In this document: piece by piece, positions 25,315 through 33,162 of the stretch
Position numbering within the stretch: the stretch's first letter is position 1
How the letters are laid out: every line of letters starts with the position of its first letter
NCBI RefSeq assembly: GCF_020176795.1
Contig: NZ_JAIUKE010000028.1
Span: 1 to 50,633, forward strand
Direction: 5' to 3'
DNA: 50,633 nt
From: Streptomyces sp. 8L
GTDB taxonomy: Bacteria; Actinomycetota; Actinomycetes; Streptomycetales; Streptomycetaceae
Notes under the pieces: generated by a model
The model's database searches: none
Seen by the model: the letters and a program-made list of their open reading frames with translations, nothing else
Told to the model about the DNA's origin: nothing
Translations under genes and position numbers: made by a program

Positions 25315-25859
25315 TGGATATCCGCCCTGCTTCTTTCGGCCATCCCGACGCCGTCCGGCTCAACGATCGCGTGCAGCGTGAGTACGCCGAGCGGTACGGC
25401 GACGACGGCGACATCACGCCCCTGGACCCGGCCATGTTCGCGCCGCCGCGCGGCCTCTACCTGATCGCCTACGACGATCTGGGCGCCCCGGTCGCGACCG
25501 GCGGCTGGCGGGCGCAGGAGAGGAACAGCCTCGGATACTCCGACGGCGACGCGGAGATCAAGCGCATGTACGTCGTTCCCGAGGCGCGCGGCCAGGGCCT
25601 GTCCCGCAGGATGCTGGCCGCGCTGGAGGACGACGCGCGGGCCGCGGGGCGCCTCCGGATGGTCCTGGAGACCGGGACCAAGCAGCCGGAGGCCGTCTCC
25701 CTCTACCTCTCCAGCGGCTACGAGCCCTGCGAGCCCCGCGACAAGTTCGGCCACTACCGCTTCGACGAGCTGAGCCTCTGCTACACCAAGCCGCTGACGC
25801 CCGACGGGGACCGGCCCACGACCCCGCAGGACGCAGACCGGATGCCGGCAGGCCGCTGA
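25314..25859 (+). CDS. GNAT family N-acetyltransferase
   Basis: This 181-aa GNAT has motif A in AEIKRMYVVPEARGQGLSRRMLAALEDDA (residues ~82-110), with the acetyl-CoA binding R-G-Q-G-L. YLSSGYEPCEPRDKFGHY follows near the end of the fold. It acetylates an unknown amine. I chose ATG 25314, where the family start MDIRPASF begins; eight codons more upstream would remove the leaderless promoter. It converges on the P450 gene. The C-terminal tail is low-complexity and polar. Confidence 0.83.
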   Translation: MDIRPASFGHPDAVRLNDRVQREYAERYGDDGDITPLDPAMFAPPRGLYLIAYDDLGAPVATGGWRAQERNSLGYSDGDAEIKRMYVVPEARGQGLSRRMLAALEDDARAAGRLRMVLETGTKQPEAVSLYLSSGYEPCEPRDKFGHYRFDELSLCYTKPLTPDGDRPTTPQDADRMPAGR

Positions 25860-25971
25860 GCGGACCGGCCCACTCGGAGCGGACCTGCGGCGGGCAAGGG
25901 CGTCGCGCCAGGACGCGGCCCGCGCGGCAGGCGCCTCAGGCGGGAACGAAGGCTCACGCGGGAACGACGGC

Positions 25972-27048
25972 TCACGCGGCGACGGGAGAGCGCGTCCTGC
26001 CGTGTGTCACGCGGACGTCGGAGACCTCCATCAGCCCGTCCAGCTCCACGGTGGCCACGGTCTGGTCGGGACGCACCGTCAGGCCGTCCCTGCGCACGAG
26101 GTCGAGGAGGCGCTCGGCCAGCGGCAGGACCATGTGCCGTCCCCAGCAGCGTTCGTCGGCATGGCCGAACGGGAGGTACCCGGGATGGGTGTCCGGGTCC
26201 AGGTCGTTCCAGCGCTCCGGGAGGAACGTCTCGGGGTCGTCCCACAGCTTCGGGTCGCGGTGGCTCAGCAGCGGGAGCAGGAGTATGTCGTCGTGCGCGC
26301 CGATCCGCTCGTCCACGGCGGGGAACTCGGGGGAGGCCACCCGCAGGATGTTCCACGACGGCGGCAGCAGCCGGAGTGCCTCGTGGATGATGTGCCGGTT
26401 CGGCAGGGCGTCGTCGAACGGAGCCCCGAGCCAGACGGCGTTGGTGACGAGCGCCGCGACCGTGAAACACACCGGCGCCGCCACGCGCCGGTAGAGGTAC
26501 ATCGCGTATCTGCGGTCCTCGAACGTCGCCGAGTCGAGGACGAGGGAGGCGAGTTTCGACAGCGGAACCTGCCGCCCCGGCCGGCCGAGCAGGGCTGCTC
26601 CCGAGGTGACGGCGGACCAGGTGAGTTTCGGGGTGAGTTCGAGGCGCCGGTCCACCAGCACCCGGAAGCGCAGGCGCTCCCGGCCGAAGACGAGATCACG
26701 CAGGTACGCGTGCGGCACCTGCGGCCAGGAGCCGGTCAGGTCGACGTCGGTCTCCAGCGGGCGGCGGAGTGCCGTGCGTACGTCCGACGACACGGCCTGC
26801 ATGTACGTCGAGGCGTCGGTCCTGCTGACCCGCCTGGCCCGTACGGGCTTGAACGTGGGCCGTTCCTCGGCGTTGGCGGGCCGGCTGCGCAGCAGCGCGT
26901 CCATCTGGTCCGGGCCGGCGACACCGATCGTGTCGGGTTCGAGCCGGAACACGTCCGCGCCGGTGTAGCGGTTCAGCAGAGCGTCGATCCTGGGGGCGAA
27001 CCGTACGGTCCGGCCGCCGTGGCGCGCGTCGCGCGACCGCTCGGGCAT
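25972..27048 (-). CDS. Cytochrome P450, likely RiPP-modifying (atropopeptide type)
   Basis: This 358-aa P450 is short for a bacterial CYP. The K-helix ExxR is E223-A-L-R226, the PERW motif is in ETFLPERW, and the heme loop is FGHADERCWG with C301. The I-helix reads AALVTNAVW, with Thr-Asn where many P450s have the acid/alcohol pair. No ferredoxin or reductase gene is adjacent. GGAGG lies six bases upstream of the ATG. It follows, on the same strand after 86 bp with a strong hairpin, a 25-aa peptide gene ending AYAWYGWV. This suggests it cross-links aromatic side chains of that peptide, as in tryptorubin-type RiPPs. Substrate linkage is inferred from context. Confidence 0.85.
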   Translation of the reverse strand: MPERSRDARHGGRTVRFAPRIDALLNRYTGADVFRLEPDTIGVAGPDQMDALLRSRPANAEERPTFKPVRARRVSRTDASTYMQAVSSDVRTALRRPLETDVDLTGSWPQVPHAYLRDLVFGRERLRFRVLVDRRLELTPKLTWSAVTSGAALLGRPGRQVPLSKLASLVLDSATFEDRRYAMYLYRRVAAPVCFTVAALVTNAVWLGAPFDDALPNRHIIHEALRLLPPSWNILRVASPEFPAVDERIGAHDDILLLPLLSHRDPKLWDDPETFLPERWNDLDPDTHPGYLPFGHADERCWGRHMVLPLAERLLDLVRRDGLTVRPDQTVATVELDGLMEVSDVRVTHGRTRSPVAA

Positions 27049-27074
27049 GCAGCACCTCCGTGGGCGGGACGGCG

Positions 27075-27113
27075 GCCGGGTGGCGCCCCGTCATGGACAG
27101 GACGCCACCCGGC
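27075..27113 (-). terminator. Strong hairpin between peptide precursor and P450
   Basis: Perfect 11-bp arms GCCGGGTGGCG and CGCCACCCGGC flank a 17-base loop. A stem at this place could act as a leaky terminator or 3' stabiliser, giving more precursor message than P450 message, as in many RiPP operons. Confidence 0.65.
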
Positions 27114-27134
27114 GTTCGTCGGCGGACGACCGAT

Positions 27135-27212
27135 TTAGACCCAGCCGTACCACGCGTATGCCTTGAGGCTCTTCTCGGTCCGGATCTTCTTCGCGAGGCG
27201 GACAAGCTTCAT
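27135..27212 (-). CDS. Putative RiPP precursor peptide (atropopeptide/tryptorubin-like)
   Basis: This 25-aa gene is too short for usual gene callers. The leader part is basic (MKLVRLAKKIRTEKSLK). The C-terminal part is AYAWYGWV before a TAA stop. The start has an excellent GGGAGG five bases before the ATG. Tryptorubin A, the type compound of atropopeptides, derives from a core AWYIWY that one P450 cross-links; here the aligned six residues are AWYGWV, with Gly for Ile and Val for the last Tyr. The downstream P450 is the only candidate modifier. The family comparison is from memory; core boundary and product are inference. Confidence 0.83.
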   Translation of the reverse strand: MKLVRLAKKIRTEKSLKAYAWYGWV

Positions 27213-27618
27213 GAGGACCTCCCAGACGGAACGGATGGTGTGCCGGCCGCCGGGCGATCGAGGCGCCGGTGGCCGCCTGAAGTCAATGGCCGGGGCCGAG
27301 TGGCTGTCAAGAGGACCGTGATGTGTCCGACAGTCAACACGCGGAGGTTTGAGGTGTGTTCACGCGGGCAGGGTGGCTCGGCGGCACAACGCCATTGTCG
27401 GGCTGGACCGTTGGTGTCACTGGTTGCGTCGGTGTTGTCCGGGGGGACGTGGGGACGCCGTGGCGAGGGAGGCCGTCCGGCCCGGGTTTACCGAAACTTG
27501 AGAATGCGTTGACCTGTGGCGGGCGCCGTCCCCGCCCGGGCACCCGGCCGCCGGTCGGGGCGCCGGTGCGGCAGTGCGGGGAGCGGCGACGGCGGCGGAG
27601 CTGTCGTGGCCCCGGGCG
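27213..27618. other. Upstream region of the precursor peptide gene
   Basis: About 400 bp without a gene I can support. It is less GC-biased than its neighbours. A TTGACA (minus strand, 27310-27305) with TTGACT at 27286-27281, 18 bp apart, is a weak promoter candidate for the peptide gene. A 69-codon minus-strand frame at 27334-27543 is Pro-rich and lacks a ribosome site, so I left it out. Confidence 0.4.
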
Positions 27619-28005
27619 TCACTCGGTTCCGCCGAGAGCGCCACCGCCTCCGGTGGCGGCGGTGCCCTGCGGCGGGTCGGGGACGCGGGGTGTGGCGCCG
27701 GTGCGCCCGTCGGCGGTGCCGTCGTCGTCCCGATCGGTGTCGGCAGAAGGGTTCTCCTCCTGGCACTCCGTGTCGAAGAGTTTGCAGGCCGGCTCCGTGG
27801 TGGACGAGGGCGAGGCGCCGGATGCCGGATGTGTGGGCGCCGCCACCTGGGAGGCCGGCGCGGTGCGGGGGCGTGGGGGCTTGGAGTCGCTGGTGCCCGT
27901 CGGACCGCTGAGGGCCGTGAAGGCGGCGAACAGGATGGCTGCGACGGCGAGGGCGGAACCGAGGGCCAGGCCGACGGAGCGTGGGGTGGGGGATGAAACG
28001 GACAT
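27619..28005 (-). CDS. Small membrane-anchored or secreted Pro/Thr-rich protein
   Basis: This 128-aa protein has a single hydrophobic segment near the N-terminus (LALGSALAVAAILFAAFTAL, residues ~13-32), then a Ser/Pro/Thr-rich extracellular tail. Two Cys lie close together in CKLFDTEC and an acidic stretch DTDRDDDGT follows. Third codon positions are almost all G/C, which supports real coding. It could be a single-pass membrane protein or an uncleaved export signal. Function unknown; nothing ties it to the peptide locus. Confidence 0.6.
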   Translation of the reverse strand: MSVSSPTPRSVGLALGSALAVAAILFAAFTALSGPTGTSDSKPPRPRTAPASQVAAPTHPASGASPSSTTEPACKLFDTECQEENPSADTDRDDDGTADGRTGATPRVPDPPQGTAATGGGGALGGTE

Positions 28006-28313
28006 GGTGGGATCTTCCCGTAGCGGACGGCTCCACGCGGGGAGACAGCGCCGTCTCCCGTCGCTCGTGTCGCGGCGTCGGTCCGTTCGGCCGTGGCGCA
28101 GGCCCGGTCAGGAGCCCGTGCGTACGGCCGCATGGGCGGCGTACGGGCATTCGCGCGCCCGTACGGAGGGGGTGCGCGGGCGAGGTGCGGTCCCGCGGGC
28201 GCGACCAGTGACGCACGCCTCCCGAGCTTAATTGCGAACTACTTGCAACAGCGATCCCAGTGTGGCTACGCTCAGTACGTTTTGGCTGGTAAGCCGAGTT
28301 CTGGGAGAGGGAA
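28006..28313. other. Control region of the nickel transporter
   Basis: A 308-bp gap without a gene. It holds an inverted repeat CGTACGGGC/GCCCGTACG (28140-28148 and 28157-28165), a Nur-type box (28232-28248) and the transporter promoter. Confidence 0.55.
28232..28248. promoter_or_regulatory. Nur-type nickel-responsive operator at the NiCoT promoter
   Basis: TTGCGA-N5-TTGCAA matches the Streptomyces Nur box form tTGCaa-N5-ttGCAA. The right half TTGCAA (28243-28248) also serves as a -35 with TACGCT (28267-28272) 18 bp on, so nickel-bound Nur would block initiation. Confidence 0.7.
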
Positions 28314-29483
28314 TTGAGCGCCGACACACGTGTCGAGCCGACGCTGGCTGAGCGGCTCGGACAGTTCCGTCAATCGCTGACGCGCGGAGACCGGCGATCC
28401 CTGGGCGGGATGCTGGCCTTCATCGTGCTCCTGCATGTGGTGGGGTTCGGGGTGCTGTTCGGCCTCGTCGCGCCCAAGCACTACCACCTCGGCGGTGACC
28501 ACCCCGTCTTCAACATCGGGGTCGGGGTGCTCGCGTACACCTTCGGCCTCCGCCACGCCTTCGACGCCGACCACATCGCCGCCGTCGACAACACCACCCG
28601 CAAACTCCTCGCGGACAACGTCGAGCGCGACGCGCGCGGCGTCGCCAGGCAGCGCCGCCCGCTGTCGGTCGGCTTCTGGTTCTCCCTGGGCCACTCCACG
28701 ATCGTCTTCGCGCTGGCGTTCCTGCTCTCCGTCGGCGTGAAGGCGCTCGTCGGGCAGGTGGAGAACGACGACTCCGGCCTGCACTCCGCGACCGGGATCA
28801 TCGGCGCCTCGGTCTCCGGCGTTTTCCTGTGGGTCCTCGGCATCCTCAACCTCGCCGTCCTCGTCGGCATCATCAAGATCTTCCGCAGGATGCGCCAGGG
28901 ACACTTCGACGAGAAGGAGCTGGAGGACCAGCTCAACAAGCGCGGGCTGATGAATCGCTTCCTCAACGGCCTGACCAAGTCCGTGCGCAAGGCCTGGCAC
29001 ATCTACCCGATCGGCGTGCTGTTCGGCCTCGGCTTCGACACCGCCACCGAGGTCGGCCTGCTCGTCCTCGCGGGCGGTGCCGCCGCGTTCAGCCTCCCCT
29101 TCTACTCCATCCTCGTGCTGCCGATCCTGTTCGCGGCGGGCATGTGCCTGATGGACACCGTCGACGGGGTCTTCATGAACGCCGCGTACGGCTGGGCCTT
29201 CGCCAAGCCCGTGCGCAAGGTCTTCTACAACATCACCATCACGTCCATCTCGGTCGCGGTCGCGCTCATCATCGGCACGATCGAGCTGATCGGCGTCCTC
29301 ACCGACCAGGCGAACATCACCTCGGGGCCGCTGGCCGCGATCGCGAGCATCAACCTCGACTACGCGGGCTACGGCATCGTCGGCCTGTTCTTCCTCTCGT
29401 GGCTGGTCGCCCTGCTCGTATGGCGCTACGGGCGGATCGAGGAGAAGTGGTCCGCCGGCCTCGTCGCGGCGGACGGCGACTGA
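28314..29483 (+). CDS. NiCoT family nickel/cobalt permease
   Basis: This 389-aa polytopic protein carries the NiCoT signature in helix II, GLRHAFDADHIAAVDNTTRKL, seen around residue 78-95, and a second signature GFWFSLGHSTIVF. GLGFDTATEVGLL and LFAAGMCLMDTVDG complete the set. It imports Ni2+ and/or Co2+. The start is TTG, preceded by GGGAGAGGG. The Nur-type box in its promoter suggests repression when nickel is sufficient. The next gene, the Fe superoxide dismutase, carries a similar box. Confidence 0.94.
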   Translation: MSADTRVEPTLAERLGQFRQSLTRGDRRSLGGMLAFIVLLHVVGFGVLFGLVAPKHYHLGGDHPVFNIGVGVLAYTFGLRHAFDADHIAAVDNTTRKLLADNVERDARGVARQRRPLSVGFWFSLGHSTIVFALAFLLSVGVKALVGQVENDDSGLHSATGIIGASVSGVFLWVLGILNLAVLVGIIKIFRRMRQGHFDEKELEDQLNKRGLMNRFLNGLTKSVRKAWHIYPIGVLFGLGFDTATEVGLLVLAGGAAAFSLPFYSILVLPILFAAGMCLMDTVDGVFMNAAYGWAFAKPVRKVFYNITITSISVAVALIIGTIELIGVLTDQANITSGPLAAIASINLDYAGYGIVGLFFLSWLVALLVWRYGRIEEKWSAGLVAADGD

Positions 29484-29517
29484 ACGCGTCCGCGACGTAC
29501 GGCGAGGGGCACGGCTG

Positions 29518-29551
29518 AGGGCCCCCGCGAGGTTCGCCTCGGGGGGGCCCT
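29518..29551. terminator. Terminator hairpin with TTCG tetraloop between convergent genes
   Basis: The arms AGGGCCCCC/GGGGGCCCT and CGAGG/CCTCG close on a TTCG loop. It lies between the convergent NiCoT and superoxide dismutase genes and can act both ways. Confidence 0.75.
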
Positions 29552-29680
29552 TCGTCGTTCGGTCCGGGCGGGAAGGCCGGGGAGGCCAGAAGCTGTGAAG
29601 GCCGGGAGCCGGGAAGGCCGGGGAGGCCTGGGAGGCTGCGGAAGTGGTCGCGGCCTTGCCGTCCGGGTGTGCTCGCGATG

Positions 29681-30322
29681 TCAGGGGGCGAGGAGCAGGG
29701 TATTGGCGCGGGCCTTGGCGGCGGTGTAGCGCTTGGCCACGTCCTGCCAGTTGACGACGTTCCACATCGCCTCGATGAAGTCCACCTTCTGGTTCTTGTA
29801 CTGGAGGTAGAAGGCGTGTTCCCAGGCGTCGAAGACCAGGATCGGCACGGAGCCCTGGCCGACGTTGCCCTGGTGGTCGTAGATCTGTTCCACGATCAGC
29901 CGGCCGGAGACCGGCTCGAAGGCGAGGACGCCCCAGCCCGAGCCCTGGGTGGTCGCGGCGGCCTTCGTCAGCTGGGCCTTGAACCCGGCGAAGGAGCCGA
30001 AGGAGGCGGCGATGGCGTCGGCCAGCTCGCCCACTCCGTCGGCAGCGAGGGGCTCGCCGCCGCCGTCGCCGGTCATGTTGTGCCAGTAGATCGAGTGGAG
30101 GATGTGGCCGGAGAGGTGGAACGCGAGGTTCTTCTCCAGCCCGTTGATCGACCCCCAGGCCCCCTGGTCGCGGGCCTCTTCGAGCTGCTCCAGGGTGTCG
30201 TTGGCGCCCTTGACGTACGCGGCGTGGTGCTTGTCGTGGTGCAGCTCCACGATCTGCGGATCGATGACCGGCTCAAGGGCCGTGTAGTCGTACGGAAGTT
30301 CCGGAAGTGAGTAGATGGCCAT
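29681..30322 (-). CDS. sodF: Superoxide dismutase [Fe]
   Basis: This 213-aa Fe/Mn-type SOD dismutates superoxide in the cytosol. Metal ligands are His in [13 protein letters not shown], His in [11 protein letters not shown], and Asp/His in [15 protein letters not shown]. Streptomyces use a nickel SOD when nickel is available and this iron enzyme when it is not; Nur represses sodF with nickel. A TTGCAC-N5-TTGCAA box 32-48 bp upstream of the ATG fits. GGAGGG lies 11 bp before the ATG. It converges with the nickel permease gene. No sodN is in the window. Confidence 0.94.
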   Translation of the reverse strand: MAIYSLPELPYDYTALEPVIDPQIVELHHDKHHAAYVKGANDTLEQLEEARDQGAWGSINGLEKNLAFHLSGHILHSIYWHNMTGDGGGEPLAADGVGELADAIAASFGSFAGFKAQLTKAAATTQGSGWGVLAFEPVSGRLIVEQIYDHQGNVGQGSVPILVFDAWEHAFYLQYKNQKVDFIEAMWNVVNWQDVAKRYTAAKARANTLLLAP

Positions 30323-30353
30323 GGCTGAGCGAGCCCTCCGTCTTCATTCCTTA

Positions 30354-30370
30354 TTGCAAGTCGAGTGCAA
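30354..30370. promoter_or_regulatory. Nur-type operator upstream of sodF
   Basis: TTGCAA-N5-GTGCAA on the plus strand is TTGCAC-N5-TTGCAA on the coding strand. It has the same form and spacing as the box at 28232 in the nickel permease promoter. Confidence 0.7.
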
Positions 30371-30570
30371 CTGCACATTACCAGCGACAGCCTCTCGGGC
30401 CGATCATGCGGAGGCAGGGGAGTCAGGGCGGCGCGCGTCGGCACGGCTTCAGGGGGCCGCTGTGCGCGGGCCGGACGGGCGCGGGCCGGACAGCGAGGAG
30501 GCGCCCACCCGCTGGTGGACGCCTCCGTCATGCGCTGCGCGGGGCCGTGGTCGCGCGGCCCCGGCCGGGA

Positions 30571-30993
30571 TCAGCCGCTCTGGTTGTTGTCCTTGAGGCT
30601 GCCCCAGCCGTGCCAGCGGTCCACCTCGATCCACGCGCTGACGCGGGCGCGGTCCCGGTTCGGGTAGGCGTGGCCCTGGTACTGGCGTGACAGCCGGTCG
30701 ATGTCCTCCAGCCCGGTGTCGGGGCGCATCTCGCCGACCCGCCCGATGATGCTGATGTGCGTGTACCAGTTGCCGTCGTCGAGCACCGTGAGGGTCACGC
30801 GCGGGTCGTTGCGCAGATGGCGCAGGCGCACACGTCCCTCGTCCATGTTGATCAGGACACGTCCGTCGTCCTCCCAGAGGTACCAGGTCGCCGTGGACAC
30901 CGGCTGCCCGTCCGACCTCAGTGTGGTGATGACGGACGGGTTCGGCTTCCGCAGCATGGCGACGGCGGTCTCGGGAAGCGGTGGGTTGGACAC
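30571..30993 (-). CDS. PPOX-class F420-dependent oxidoreductase (TIGR03618-like)
   Basis: This 140-aa split-barrel flavin/deazaflavin protein starts VSNPPLPETAVAMLRKPNPSVI. It has VSTATWYLWEDDGRVLINMD and RVTLTVLDDGNWYTHISIIGRV, the strands that bind F420 or FMN in the pyridoxamine-oxidase-like family. I chose GTG at 30993, with AAGGAGAG upstream; the frame extends further but the extension looks non-coding. The small size favours F420 rather than PLP oxidase function. Confidence 0.83.
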   Translation of the reverse strand: MSNPPLPETAVAMLRKPNPSVITTLRSDGQPVSTATWYLWEDDGRVLINMDEGRVRLRHLRNDPRVTLTVLDDGNWYTHISIIGRVGEMRPDTGLEDIDRLSRQYQGHAYPNRDRARVSAWIEVDRWHGWGSLKDNNQSG

Positions 30994-31197
30994 GTTCTCT
31001 CCTTCTCGGTCGTACGTCCCGGCCTCAGGGGCCCTTGCCCGAGCGTCCGGTGAGGCCGCGTGACCTGGGGTGTGGCGCAAGGGCCCGTCAAGGCCATGAC
31101 GGACACCGTAGGCCGAGAGGGCGTGTCCCATGGCCCCGCCACGGGCGGGGGCCGGGCGGACGACGGAGGCCGTGGCCCCCGCCGTACCGCCGCCGGG

Positions 31198-31383
31198 TCA
31201 GTGCTCGCCGTCGCGGTAGCTGCGGCGCACCGAGTCGGCCGCCCGGTCCGTCTGCTCGTCGTAGCGGTTGCCCGTGCGCTCGTCGACGAGCCGCTCGGTG
31301 CGCTCCACGGCCCGGTCGGCCTGGTCCGGGTGGCCCTTCGCCATCCTCTTGGCCTTGTCCGCCATGTCGCCCAGCTTGCTCAT
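31198..31383 (-). CDS. MT0933-like antitoxin-family small protein
   Basis: This 61-aa hydrophilic, helical protein reads MSKLGDMADKAKRMAKGHPDQ and ends RRSYRDGEH. Periodic A/K/D residues suit an amphipathic helix. It resembles the MT0933 antitoxin-like family (PF14013). The ATG has GGGAGG five bases upstream. No toxin gene lies beside it, so a true toxin-antitoxin role is unproven; stress-response proteins of the CsbD kind look similar. Confidence 0.65.
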   Translation of the reverse strand: MSKLGDMADKAKRMAKGHPDQADRAVERTERLVDERTGNRYDEQTDRAADSVRRSYRDGEH

Positions 31384-31500
31384 GCGTACCTCCCGAAGGT
31401 GGTAGGTGTACTGCCTTGCTCCCGTCGCGTGACCCCGCCTCGCGTTCGTAAACGGGTTGTCCGGCATACGGGCTTTCCTCGAAGGGTTTTCCCCGACGGG

Positions 31501-33162
31501 TCAGGGCGCCTCGGGCGCCGCGAGCAGGCCGGCGACCTCGTCCTCCGTCGTCTCCCGGAGTTCCTCTCCGACCAGCAGCCACCGCGTGATGCCGACCGAC
31601 CGCAGGAACGCCAGGTCGTGGCCCGCGATCAGGAGCGCGCCCCGGTAGGCGTCGAGCGCGCCCGCCAGGTGCCGGGCGCTCGCCACGTCGAGGTTGTTCG
31701 TCGGCTCGTCCAGCATCAGCAGTTGCGGCGCGGGCGCGGCGAGCATGGTGGCCGCGAGGGCGGCCCGGAAGCGTTCACCGCCCGAGAGGGTGCCCGCAAG
31801 CTGCTCGGCGCGCGCCCCCTTGAAGAGGAACCGCGCGAGCCGCGACCTGATCTCGTTGTCGGGCACACCGGGCGCGGCGCGTGCGACGTTCGCCGCGACG
31901 CTCAGCCCGTCGTCCAGGACGTCCAGCCGCTGCGGCAGGAACCGGAGCGGCACATGCGCCCTCGCCTCGCCGGAGAGCGGCGCGAGGTCTCCCGCGAGGG
32001 TGCGCAGCAGCGTGGTCTTGCCCGCGCCGTTGCGCCCGACCAGCGCGACGCGCTCGGGGCCGTGCACCGTGAGGGTGCCCGAGCGCAGGGCTCCGTGCCG
32101 GGGCCGCAGCGCGTCCAGGGTGACGACCGTACGGCCGGCCGGGACCGCGGTGCCCGGGAGGTCCACCCGGATCTCGGCGTCATCGCGGATCGCGTCCGCC
32201 GCCTCGTCGCGCCGTACCCGTGCCTCGTCCAGCCGGTCCTCGTGCAGCCCCCGCAGCTTGTCGCCGGACTCCTGCGCCGACCGCTTGCGCTCGCCCGCGA
32301 CGATCCGGGGCGCGCGCCGCTGGGCATCCAGCTTCCTGCTCTGGCGCTGGCGCCGCGCCACCTTGGTCCTGGTCTCCTCCAACTCACGCTTCTGGCGCCG
32401 TACATCGGCCTCCGCGGCGCGCAGGGTGCGGCCCGCCGCCTCCTGCTGGACCGCGAGCGCCTCCTGGTACGCGGACCAGCCCCCGCCGTACCACCTCACC
32501 TCGCCCGAGCGGAGTTCGGCGATCCGGTCCACCCGCTCCAGCAGGTCGCGGTCGTGGCTGACCACGACCAGGATTCCGGAGCGCCAGGAGTCGACGGCGT
32601 CGTAGAGCCTGCGGCGCGCGAACAGGTCGAGATTGTTGGTGGGTTCGTCCAGGAGCAGTACGTCAGGGCGTTCGAGCAGCAGAGCCGCGAGCCGCAGCAG
32701 GACGGTCTCCCCGCCGGACATCTCCCCGACGGTGCGGTCGAGGGCGAGACCGCCGAGGCCGAGGGAGCCGAGTGTGGCGTGGGCCCGCTCCTCCACGTCC
32801 CAGTCGTCGCCGACCGCCTCGAAGTTCTCCTCGCGCGCGTCTCCCGCTTCGATCGCCGCGAGCGCGGCGCGCCGCTTCGCGATGCCGAGGGCCTCGTCGA
32901 CGCGGAGCGCGGTGTCGAGTGTGATGTTCTGCGGCAGGTGGGCCAGGTGCCCCCCCACGGTCACCGACCCCTGGAAAGGCTCCAGTTGGCCCGCAAGGAG
33001 CCGCAGCAGAGTGGATTTCCCACTGCCGTTGACACCGGCGAGCCCGGTGCGTCCCCGGGGGACGGTGAGGGAGAGCCCGTCGAAGACGGTGGTGCCGTCG
33101 GCCCACCGGAAGGACAGGGCGGAACAGGTCAGCAGAGCGCCGGGGGCGCCGGTTTCGGGCAT
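31501..33162 (-). CDS. ABC-F family ATP-binding protein
   Basis: This 553-aa protein has two ABC ATPase domains and no membrane segment. Walker A sites are GVNGSGKST and GRNGAGKTT, signatures MSGGE and LSGGE, and Walker B LLLDEPTNNLD occurs twice. A charged linker (RRQKRELEETRTKVARRQRQ and following, residues ~225-290) is the P-site tRNA interaction motif. ABC-F proteins act on the ribosome in translation or protect it from antibiotics. The start has no strong ribosome site, and a 600-bp gap upstream could hold an attenuator. It is 117 bp from the antitoxin-like gene. Confidence 0.9.
   Translation of the reverse strand: MPETGAPGALLTCSALSFRWADGTTVFDGLSLTVPRGRTGLAGVNGSGKSTLLRLLAGQLEPFQGSVTVGGHLAHLPQNITLDTALRVDEALGIAKRRAALAAIEAGDAREENFEAVGDDWDVEERAHATLGSLGLGGLALDRTVGEMSGGETVLLRLAALLLERPDVLLLDEPTNNLDLFARRRLYDAVDSWRSGILVVVSHDRDLLERVDRIAELRSGEVRWYGGGWSAYQEALAVQQEAAGRTLRAAEADVRRQKRELEETRTKVARRQRQSRKLDAQRRAPRIVAGERKRSAQESGDKLRGLHEDRLDEARVRRDEAADAIRDDAEIRVDLPGTAVPAGRTVVTLDALRPRHGALRSGTLTVHGPERVALVGRNGAGKTTLLRTLAGDLAPLSGEARAHVPLRFLPQRLDVLDDGLSVAANVARAAPGVPDNEIRSRLARFLFKGARAEQLAGTLSGGERFRAALAATMLAAPAPQLLMLDEPTNNLDVASARHLAGALDAYRGALLIAGHDLAFLRSVGITRWLLVGEELRETTEDEVAGLLAAPEAP

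Noticed and set aside
27334..27543. 69-codon minus-strand frame upstream of the RiPP peptide
   Set aside because: Pro-rich, no ribosome site, poor third-position bias. Not supported as a second precursor.
28140..28165. CGTACGGGC/GCCCGTACG inverted repeat, also seen in the hairpin at 33689
   Set aside because: The same words recur as part of common high-GC palindromes. Two occurrences in unlike settings do not support a shared operator.
31198..31383. A full toxin-antitoxin module
   Set aside because: Only the antitoxin-like protein is present. Neighbouring genes are a PPOX protein and an ABC-F ATPase, not toxins.
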